Assembly: GCA_037179515.1 (NCBI GenBank)
Contig: JAXCGZ010007583.1
Coordinates: 10,001-22,500 of the forward strand
Origin: Halocaridina rubra
Lineage: Eukaryota; Arthropoda; Malacostraca; Decapoda; Atyidae
Direction of reading: 5' to 3'
Length of the DNA stretch: 12,500 bases
Shown here: positions 1-9,086 of the stretch, one piece after another
Layout of the letters: every line of letters begins with the position of its first letter
How positions within the stretch are numbered: the first letter of the stretch is position 1
Made by a program: the position numbers and the translations under genes
The notes under the pieces: generated by a model
Seen by the model: only the letters and a program-made list of their open reading frames with translations
What the model was told of the DNA's origin: nothing
Databases searched by the model: none

Positions 1-431
1 ACTTGATGTAAGTCTCAAACTTATCTAGGTATCTGTTTACTTTTCTTTCTCTCTAAATAACGGTCTATCTGTCTGAAAAAGCTAGAGTTCAATATTAATA
101 TAGAAAGTGCGTGTGGTAAACCTGACAATATATAAAATAGCCAACACACAGACGGACAGAAAAGTCTTTAGCCCCGTTCCAATTTTCCGATGATCTTACA
201 TACAGATAATACACTGGAAAAGCCACTCGAGACGGTAAGACCAGCATAGGACATTGTTATAATTATTTTTGTTTGTTTGTGCAAGAATGGAAAGGAAATT
301 GACATTTAGCAATAAGAAGGAAACAGGCATTTATCATCTACGCGCGGAACGTCACTCTCTCTCTCAGCCTGTCCGTGCTACAGGACGAGTTAAAACAGCC
401 TCTGGGCAAGGTCGAGTGGCCTCATTGCCCT
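1..431. other. No recognisable feature
   Basis: AT-rich sequence with stops in all frames. I see no gene, RNA gene or clear repeat. There are short CT-rich tracts near 351-364 and a (GTTT)n-like patch near 270-280. It may be unique DNA or a repeat too old to recognise by eye. Confidence 0.5.
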
Positions 432-2165
432 CTTTACTTATTTAGTGTCTGGATTCACCAAACTATACAGTATGGGAAAGAGCCCTGTGTTCCTATCTCC
501 CCGTGTCGTATCCTAGTTGGTTTCTTTTTCTTTCCTTACTAATACTTAGTATATCTTTCCGAAAACTATAAGCGTGTCTAGCATTTATCATTGCTCCGAT
601 GAGTGAATATCAATCACGAAGTATTCTAACACTAAAAAATTACTTTATTACCGTATGCAAATAAAATTATGACCTCTAATGTTAGAAGTATCCATAGAAT
701 ACCCTCTGTCAATGCTATGGAGGAATCTAAAAACCTTAAGCATATTCCCTCCCTTTCGACGAGTTTATAGAGTTTGTAAATCTTGACTCTTTCAGCCTTT
801 CCTCATAACTGAGATATCGCATCCCTGTAACCAGTTTCAAAGAATGTCTCTGAAATATCTCCATTTTTTTTTTCAAGTTCAGATTCCAAAAGGGTATATT
901 GTATATTCAAGCTTAGGCATCACAAAAATCATGTAAATATCTCTGAACATTTCTTTGCCCATGCCTTTAAGAGCGGCTCTTGTGTTTGTTAAGATAGATA
1001 TGGTTCTTATTTTATACCACCTGTGTGCTTTTGCGGAGGCAAATCAGCTAGTACACAGACTAAAAAAGCATCCATACCTAAACATGGACCTTCACTGTAA
1101 TCTTGTCCAATCCCCTTGCTTTACATTTTGAATATTTGAATCTCATTAGCCACTTGCCTAACCGCTCATGCAGACTATTTAGGTCTTTCTAAAGTTCTCT
1201 GCCATTATTTTCGTCTTTTACTCTCTTCACAATCTTTGCATTATCTATGAACATATCAAAAAATACATTCACACATTCCAGCAGATCATGACTGTACATA
1301 AGATCACAAATGGCTCTAAACTTGATAACTACACAACCCCTCTCCAAACCTTCCTAGAGCCAGACATTGCATACTTATTATTGCCATAACTTGCAGATTT
1401 TTAATGTCTCCCATGAGGGTCTGTATCAAAAGCTTTCTGAAATTCTAAAATTATTCAGTCTGTCCTATAAGTAAGATTAGGCTTAAAATTCTAGTAAGCT
1501 TGTTAGAGTAGATCAGCCTTCTCTAATACGATTTTGTCTCATTAGCATGAAGTTAAAAGTCTCCAAGTAGTGAGGATTGTTCTCAGTAATTTCTCCATGA
1601 CTTTGTAAGAGATGCTAGTCACTAAAACAAGCCTATAATTTAGAAATGTGTTTCTATTTCCCTTTTTGAAGATATGTACCACAATCAGTTGTTTCCAGCA
1701 TTTTAGCATTTCAACAAATTCCAGGAACTTCCCAATTATGATAAATAGTGCTACAGATACTGATGCAGACCAATACTTCATCAGTCCCATAGCTGTATGA
1801 TCATTTAATTCTATCGCTGCTTTACACAATTCTGCGGTTGAAATATGATGTTCGTTAATATTGGGCTTTATTTTCATATATCTGCAATATGATGCAGTGG
1901 CGTATTCTCAACTGTAAATACCGACTGCAAGTTCTTGTTCATATTTTACAGTCTCTTCATCTATCTCAGTAATGGTTATGTATGTCATATCCAACTTTTA
2001 ATTTGTCATTTGACCTTTAATATTCCACAGACAAAGCTTTGGAAAAGTATGGTATTTTTCTTAACTTTTCTTGTAATATATCCTGCATGTATTATCTGAC
2101 TTTCTTAATTTACATACTCATTACTTGCTCATATATTAAATTACTAAGCTTTTGTATTTAACTAT
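432..2165 (-). pseudogene. Old degenerate copy F of the CR1-like LINE
   Basis: Aligned by eye with copy A, this stretch follows the same order from the 3' UTR through the C-terminal domain, thumb, RT core and basic linker, with many substitutions and small indels. Anchors include the GGGAAAGAGCCC stem-loop start near 475, the tract near 670-690 matching the 'tgacctctag' block, the motif C region near 1230-1260, the motif 1 region at 1542-1877, and the linker near 2035-2155. On the coding strand the YxDD box reads F-I-D-N, so the second catalytic aspartate is lost. Frameshifts and stops are scattered throughout. The 5' limit, near A position 5960, is vague; the 3' limit may lie a little left of 472. 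It is an old, immobile copy. Confidence 0.8.
1542..1877 (-). pseudogene. Surviving RT-core segment inside copy F
   Basis: This is the only sizeable open stretch left in copy F. It aligns with residues of about 213-318 in copy A: the segment just before the fingers, the block where FKKG precedes NYR, and the conserved VMEKLLR. Substitutions are many, including loss of the TGPD turn (here MGLMKYW). It is a chance survivor of erosion, not a gene. The first ATG is not a biological start. Confidence 0.8.
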
Positions 2166-2196
2166 TTGTGAAAATAGAAGAGAAGCCTATGCCCAT

Positions 2197-4047
<1,851 letters not shown>

Positions 4048-4054
4048 TGTGTGT

Positions 4055-4089
4055 GTGATTACCTAATTGTGATTACCTAATTGTGTTTA
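4055..4089 (-). repeat. LINE 3' tail: 14-bp tandem units
   Basis: Two copies of GTGATTACCTAATT (plus strand) followed by a partial GTGTTTAC close the 3' end of the element. The same pair ends fragment D at 3818. Copies B (from 6568) and C (from 9087) carry an extra half unit, ACCTAATT, between the two. Short 3' tandem repeats instead of poly(A) are typical of CR1/L2-type LINEs and help reverse transcription start. Confidence 0.85.
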
Positions 4090-4120
4090 CGGGAAAGAGC
4101 CCAAAGCTCGTATCTTCCCG
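4090..4120 (-). promoter_or_regulatory. 3' UTR stem-loop of the LINE RNA
   Basis: The outer arms CGGGAA/TTCCCG and inner arms GAGC/GCTC enclose a CCAAA loop, with an unpaired A on one side and GTATC on the other. The same fold is at 3853-3883 (D), 6611-6641 (B) and 9130-9160 (C). In B and C the last pair is lost because the final G is T. Old copy F keeps the start (GGGAAAGAGCCC) but not the whole fold. 3' stem-loops are recognised by the RT in related LINEs; that role here is inferred. Confidence 0.6.
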
Positions 4121-4146
4121 TCTCCTGATCGGTTCCATTTTTAGAC

Positions 4147-6291
4147 TTAGTGATACTTATCGTACCTGTCCTTAAAACTATGGATTGAGATAGCATTAAC
4201 TACCTCCTCGCTTAGCGAATTCCAATTATCAACTACTCTTACACTGAAAAAATATTTCCTTACATCCTGCAAACAAGTTTTCTTACGAAGCTTCAAATTA
4301 TGACCTCTAGTTCTAGAGCCAGCCATATCGAAATATCGATCCCTATCCACTCTATCATAACCATGAAGGAATTTAAAGACTGTCACCATATCCCCCCTTA
4401 CTCTTCTAGCTTCGAGTGATGGCAAGTCTAATTCCCTCAGCCTCTCATCATAACCGAGATTGCGTATTTCTGGCACCAGTTTCGTGGCATGTCTTTGAAC
4501 TTTTTCAAGCTTAACTATGTGCTTTTTCAAGTGCGGATTCCAAAAGGGGGCTGCATATTCGAGTTTTGGCCTCACATAGGTTACATAAATATTTCTGAAC
4601 ATTTCCTTGTCCATGTGCCTGAAGGCTACCCTTACATTTGATAAGAATTTATATGCTGCCCTTACTACGCCATTTATATGTATTTCTGGAGACAAATCTG
4701 CCAGTATGTTTACTCCTAGATCTCTCTCATTTTCTGTCTCTTGAAGTTGTACTCCAGCCACCGAGTAGTCAAGCTTGGGCCTTCTTGCACTTGTACCCAT
4801 TCTCATTACCTTACATTTTGAGGCATTGAATTTCATTAGCCACTTTTCTGACCACTCATGCAGATTATTTAGATCCTCCTGAAGTTCTCTACCATTGTTC
4901 TCGTTTTTTACTTTCTTCACAATCTTTGCATCATCTGCAAACATATTCATGAATGAATTTACAGACTCTGGTAGGTCATTTACATATACAAGGAACAAAA
5001 GTGGCCCTAAAACTGAACCCTGTGGAACTCCACTACTAACTCTTCTCCATTCAGACACTGAGTGTCTTACTCTAACCCTCTGTTCCCTTCCTTCTAAGTA
5101 AGTTTTTATCCATTCCAAGACATTTCCACCTATTCTAGCCATTGATTGCAGCTTCCTAATAAGTCTCCCATGTGGAACAGTGTCAAACGCTTTCTGGAAG
5201 TCTAGGAATATGCAATCTGCCCAGCCCTCCCTTTCCTGTAAGATTTGGCTTACCTCATCATAAAATTCTAATAAGTTTGTTACTGTTGATCTTCCTTCTC
5301 TGAAGCCATGTTGCCTCACTGACAAAAAGTTGAAGGATTCCAAGTGAAGAGAGATATGTTTCCTTAGTAGTTTCTCCATAACTTTGCAAACTATGCTGGT
5401 CAAGGAAACTGGTCTATAGTTCAGAGCCGTATCCCTCCTTCCCTTTTTGAAGATAGGTATCACATTTGCTTGTTTCCAGCATCTTGGAATCTCCCCCGAC
5501 TCCAGTGACTCCTTAAATATGATACTTAGTGCCACTGATATTGTGTTTGCGCATTTTTTAAGCACATGAGGGGATATGTCATCAGGACCTGTAGCTTTAT
5601 GAACATCTAAATCCATCAGCGCTTTGCATACCTCTGTGGCTGTAAGGTTGATGTTCTCTAATACCGGCCCTTGAGCTTCTATCACTGCAATCTGAGGGGG
5701 TGGGGTATTTTCTACTGTAAATACTGACTGAAACTCCTTGTTCAATTCTTTGCAAATCTCTTCGTCCGTCTCAGTGATGCTTCCATCCGCTCTCTTTAGC
5801 CTTAAAACCTGTTCTTTTACCTTCAGTTTTCCTCTGATAAAGCTGTGGAAAAGCTTGGGATTTTCTTTAGCCTTCCTGGTGATGTCCCTATCATAATCTC
5901 TCTCTGCCTCTCTCCTTTTACTTAGGTAGTCATTTCTTGCTCTTTTGTAGGTTTGCCAGGCATTTATGTTTTTTCTCCTCCTATACCTTTTCCAGCATTT
6001 GTCTCTCCACTCCTTAGCTCTTTTACACCCATTATCGAACCATTTCTCTCTGGCATGAATTACACCTACTTTGGTGACAGGTATGCAGCAATCTACTATC
6101 TTCCCATATTTCTCACAAAAGATGTCATACATTTCTTGTACAGATTTGTTGTAAAATAAGGTTCTCCAGTCAATAACTGCAAAAAGCTCATTCATTTTGA
6201 TGTAATCTCCTTTAGGATAGTTCCTCCTCATGTCCTCAGTGCCTCTACTCTCAGGAAGAATGTCTTCAATGATATACTCCATCAACAACAC
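4147..6291 (-). CDS. LINE reverse transcriptase (copy A), endonuclease domain lost
   Basis: An uninterrupted frame of about 714 codons. The GTG at 6289-6291 is not a genuine start: the frame is open upstream through SDHC (6295-6303), the end of an APE endonuclease, into (CA)n. Residues 1-75 are the post-endonuclease linker. Residues 80-170 are very basic (CWKRYRRR, SKRREAERDYDRD), probably nucleic-acid binding. The RT core is at about 230-530: TGPD 234-237, FKKG, NYRP, QHGF-REGRST 327-336, motif A FLDFQKAFD 362-370, motif B SGVPQGSVLGPLLF 420-433, motif C FADD 451-454, motif D WSEKWL with SKCKVM, motif E ERDLGV. The C-terminal domain ends in FKDRYDKYH, and the RNA would be copied by target-primed reverse transcription. 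All catalytic aspartates are intact, but without endonuclease and promoter it is probably inert. It is a relic by context, not a host gene. Confidence 0.9.
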   Translation of the reverse strand: MLLMEYIIEDILPESRGTEDMRRNYPKGDYIKMNELFAVIDWRTLFYNKSVQEMYDIFCEKYGKIVDCCIPVTKVGVIHAREKWFDNGCKRAKEWRDKCWKRYRRRKNINAWQTYKRARNDYLSKRREAERDYDRDITRKAKENPKLFHSFIRGKLKVKEQVLRLKRADGSITETDEEICKELNKEFQSVFTVENTPPPQIAVIEAQGPVLENINLTATEVCKALMDLDVHKATGPDDISPHVLKKCANTISVALSIIFKESLESGEIPRCWKQANVIPIFKKGRRDTALNYRPVSLTSIVCKVMEKLLRKHISLHLESFNFLSVRQHGFREGRSTVTNLLEFYDEVSQILQEREGWADCIFLDFQKAFDTVPHGRLIRKLQSMARIGGNVLEWIKTYLEGREQRVRVRHSVSEWRRVSSGVPQGSVLGPLLFLVYVNDLPESVNSFMNMFADDAKIVKKVKNENNGRELQEDLNNLHEWSEKWLMKFNASKCKVMRMGTSARRPKLDYSVAGVQLQETENERDLGVNILADLSPEIHINGVVRAAYKFLSNVRVAFRHMDKEMFRNIYVTYVRPKLEYAAPFWNPHLKKHIVKLEKVQRHATKLVPEIRNLGYDERLRELDLPSLEARRVRGDMVTVFKFLHGYDRVDRDRYFDMAGSRTRGHNLKLRKKTCLQDVRKYFFSVRVVDNWNSLSEEVVNAISIHSFKDRYDKYH

Positions 6292-6312
6292 ACAGTGGTC
6301 ACTCTTTCCAAT

Positions 6313-6347
6313 TGTGTGTGTGTGTGTGTGTATGTATATGTATGTGT
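6313..6347. repeat. (TG)n / TATG simple repeat at the 5' truncation point
   Basis: Nine TG units (6313-6330) pass into TATGTATATGTATGTGT. They lie between the broken endonuclease end of copy A and the SINE. The duplicate is at 8833-8867. The last 16 bases double as the left target duplication of the SINE. Confidence 0.9.
6332..6347. repeat. Left target-site duplication of the SINE
   Basis: ATGTATATGTATGTGT is repeated exactly at 6548-6563, directly after the SINE tail. The low complexity of the sequence lowers confidence, but both copies abut the SINE ends precisely. The same pair recurs around the second SINE. Confidence 0.65.
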
Positions 6348-6547
6348 CTCCGTGGCAAAATGGTAGCGTCAGCGACTCTGAGGCGGCAGGTCGAGGGTTC
6401 GCGCCCCGTCACGGACTGAGGTTAGTAAGGGCTTACACTCAGGGTAGCGATTACATCTGCCAAAACAAGTCCTTCGCAAGAAGGCAACCGTCCTAGCCCT
6501 TAGTAGAAAAGGGAGTTCGTGACGTAAAACCGAATCCATCAATCCAT
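6348..6547 (+). mobile_element. tRNA-derived SINE, first copy
   Basis: The head resembles a tRNA. Box A TGGCAAAATGG is at 6353-6363, and box B GGTTCGCGCCC at 6396-6406 is one base off the consensus. The 5' TCCGTG of the head can pair with CACGGA at 6409-6414. About 130 bp of unrelated body and a short tail with CCATCAATCCAT follow. The putative anticodon arm around CTCTGAG does not pair, so this is not a working tRNA gene. Its tail does not match the CR1-like LINE tail, so its partner LINE is probably a different one. It is flanked by a 16-bp direct repeat. Confidence 0.8.
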
Positions 6548-6563
6548 ATGTATATGTATGTGT
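6548..6563. repeat. Right target-site duplication of the SINE
   Basis: An exact 16-bp match to 6332-6347, starting immediately after CAATCCAT of the SINE tail. A few more TATG/TGTG bases follow before the LINE tail of copy B at 6568. Confidence 0.65.
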
Positions 6564-6567
6564 ATGT

Positions 6568-8832
6568 GTGATTACCTAATTACCTAATTGTGATTACCTA
6601 ATTGTGTTTACGGGAAAGAGCCCAAAGCTCGTATCTTCCCTTCTCCTGATCGGTTCCATTTTATACTTAGTGATACTTATCATACCTGTCCTTAAAACTA
6701 TGGATTGAGATAGCATTAACTACCTCCTCGCTTAGCCAATTCCAGTTATCAACTACTCTTACACTGAAAAAGTATTTCCTTACATCCTGCAAAGAAGTTT
6801 TCTTACGAAGCTTCAAACTATGACCTCTAGTTCTAGAGCCAGCCATATCAAAATATCGATCCCTATCCACTCTATCATAACCATGAAGGAATTTAAAGAC
6901 TGTCACCATATCCCCCCTCACTCTTCTAGCTTCGAGTGATGGTAAGTCTAATTCCCTCAGCCTCTCATCATAACTGAGATTGCGTATTTCTGGCACCAGT
7001 TTCGTGGCATGTCTTTGAACTTTTTCAAGCTTAGCTATGTGCTTTTTCAAGTGCGGATTCCAAAAGGGGGCTGCATATTCGAGTTTTGGCCTCACATAGG
7101 TTACATAAATATTTCTGAACATTTCCTTGTCCATGTGCCTGAAGGCTACCCTTACATTTGATAAGAATGCATATGCTGCCCTTACTATGCCATTTATATG
7201 TATTTCTGGAGACAAATCTGCCAGTATGTTTACTCCTAGATCTCTCTCATTTTCTGTCTCTTGAAGTTGTACTCCAGCCACCGAGTAGTCAAGCTTGGGC
7301 CTTCTTGCACTTGTACCCATTCTCATTACCTTACATTTTGAAGTAATGAATTTCATTAGCCACTTTTCTGACCACTCATGCAGATTATTTAGATCCTCCT
7401 GAAGTTCTCTGCCATTGTTCTCTTTTTTTACTTTCTTCACAATCTTTGCATCATCTGCAAACATATTCATGAATGAATTTACAGACTCTGGTAGGTCATT
7501 TACAAATACAAGGAACAAAAGTGGCCCTAAAACTGAACCCTGTGGAACCCCACTACTAACTCTTCTCCATTCAGACACTGAGTGTCTTACTCTAACCCTC
7601 TGTTCCCTTCCTTCTAAGTAAGTTTTTATCCATTCCAAAACATTTCCACCTATTCTAGCCATTGATTGCAGCTTCTTAATAAGTCTCCCATGTGGAACAG
7701 TGTCAAACGCTTTCTGGAAGTCTAGGAATATGCAATCTGCCCAGCCCTCTCTTTCCTGTAAGATTTGTCTTACCTCATCATAAAATTCTAATAAGTTTGT
7801 TACTGTTGATCTACCTTCTCTGAAGCCATGTTGCCTCACTGACAAAAAGTTGAAGGATTCCAAGTGAAGAGAGATATGTTTCCTTAGTAGTTTCTCCATA
7901 ACTTTGCAAACTATGCTGGTCAAGGAAACTGGTCTATAGTTCAGAGCCGTATCCCTCCTTCCCTTTTTGAAGATAGGTATCACATTTGCTTGTTTCCAGC
8001 ATCTTGGAATCTCCCCCGACTCCAGTGACTCCTTAAATATGATACTTAGTGCCACTGATATTGTGTTTGCGCATTTTTTAAGCACATGAGGGGATATGTC
8101 ATCAGGACCTGTAGCTTTATGAACATCTAAATCCATCAGCGCTTTGCATACCTCTGTGGCTGTAAGGTTGATGTTCTCTAATACCGGCCCTTGAGCTTCT
8201 ATCACTGCAATCTGAGGGGGTGGGGTATTTTCTACTGTAAATACTGACTGAAACTCCTTGTTCAATTCTTTGCAAATCTCTTCGTCCGTCTCAGTGATGC
8301 TTCCATCCGCTCTCTTTAGCCTTAAAACCTGTTCTTTTACCTTCAGTTTTCCTCTGATAAAGCTGTGGAAAAGCTTGGGATTTTCTTTAGCCTTCCTGGT
8401 GATGTCCCTATCATAATCTCTCTCTGCCTCTCTCCTTTTACTTAGGTAGTCATTTCTTGCTCTTTTGTAGGTTTGCCAGGCATTTATGTTTTTTCTCCTC
8501 CTATGCCTTTTCCAGCATTTGTCTCTCCACTCCTTAGCTCTTTTACACCCATTATCGAATCATTTCTCTCTGGCATGAATTACACCTACTTTGGTGACAG
8601 GTATGCAGCAATCTACTATCTTCCCATATTTCTCACAAAAGATGTCATACATTTCTTGTACAGATTTGTTGTAAAATAAGGTTCTCCAGTCAATAACTGC
8701 AAAAAGCTCATTCATTTTGATGTAATCTCCTTTAGGATAGTTCCTCCTCATGTCCTCAGTGCCTCTACTCTCAGGAAGAATGTCTTCAATGATATACTCC
8801 ATCAACAACACACAGTGGTCACTCTTTCCAAT
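6568..8832 (-). mobile_element. CR1-like LINE copy B, 5'-truncated, mosaic
   Basis: It has the same extent and the same 5' break as copy A: SDH at 8815-8823, then (TG)n. The 3' tail has two and a half 14-bp units. By eye, 6661-7813 differs from A at 27 positions but from C at only about 9, while 7814-9066 differs from A at two positions and one single-base gap. B therefore joins a C-like 3' half to an A-like 5' half. Confidence 0.9.
6667..8811 (-). pseudogene. LINE reverse transcriptase (copy B) with one nonsense codon
   Basis: The frame matches copy A codon for codon, with no frameshift, but the TGG of the Trp equivalent to A residue 84 is TGA here (8560-8562; a C-to-T change at 8560 on the plus strand). 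The break gives an upstream piece at 8560-8811 and a long open piece at 6667-8559, which still includes the basic linker and the full RT core: FLDFQKAFD, SGVPQGSVLG, FADD and the C-terminal domain. The apparent starts at 8811 (GTG) and 8265 (TTG) are not real initiation codons. Other changes from A include YVND to FVND next to motif B, and FNASK to FITSK in motif D. This is a recent single-hit pseudogene with no endonuclease domain. Confidence 0.9.
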
Positions 8833-8867
8833 TGTGTGTGTGTGTGTGTGTATGTATATGTATGTGT

Positions 8868-9066
8868 CTCCGTGGCAAAATGGTAGCGTCAGCGACTCTG
8901 AGGCGGCAGGTCGAGGGTTCGCGCCCCGTCACGGACTGAGGTTAGTAAGGGCTTACACTCAGGGTAGCGATTACATCTGCCAAAACAAGTCCTTCGCAAG
9001 AAGGCAACCGTCCTAGCCCTTAGTAGAAAAGGAGTTCGTGACGTAAAACCGAATCCATCAATCCAT
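8868..9066 (+). mobile_element. tRNA-derived SINE, second copy
   Basis: Identical to the SINE at 6348-6547 apart from one missing G near 9031. Box A is at 8873-8883 and box B at 8916-8926. The flanking 16-bp repeat is also duplicated (8852-8867 and 9067-9082). It therefore came from duplication of the whole unit, not from a second insertion. Confidence 0.88.
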
Positions 9067-9086
9067 ATGTATATGTATGTGTATGT

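Larger units (their letters stand above)
4055..6312 (-). mobile_element. CR1-like LINE copy A, 5'-truncated
   Basis: The element runs right to left. Its recognisable 5' end is at about 6312, where codons for I-G-K-S-D-H meet a (TG)n run. It then has the RT reading frame, a ~90-bp 3' UTR with a stem-loop, and a tail of two 14-bp units (GTGATTACCTAATT on the plus strand) ending at 4055. The SDH at 6295-6303 is the last motif of an APE-type endonuclease; everything upstream of it is missing. No 5' UTR or promoter remains. I assign it to the CR1/L2/Rex group of the Jockey superclade from the RT and C-terminal motifs. The exact clade needs a tree. Confidence 0.9.

Noticed and set aside
1..431. Possible older repeat with GACAGAC-like and CTCTCT tracts
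   Set aside because: Too little pattern to name a repeat or RNA from the sequence alone.
4147..6291. Host gene, retron or bacterial group II intron reverse transcriptase
   Set aside because: The endonuclease end (SDH), the C-terminal domain, the 3' tandem tail and the multi-copy state identify an animal non-LTR element. No maturase domain or retron RNA is present.
6348..6418. A functional tRNA gene at the SINE head
   Set aside because: The boxes are present, but the anticodon stem does not pair and the T stem has a mismatch. The sequence continues into a SINE body and tail.
6230..6496. 88-codon plus-strand frame, repeated at 8750
   Set aside because: It crosses the LINE end, the TG repeat and the SINE head. 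No single element would encode it.
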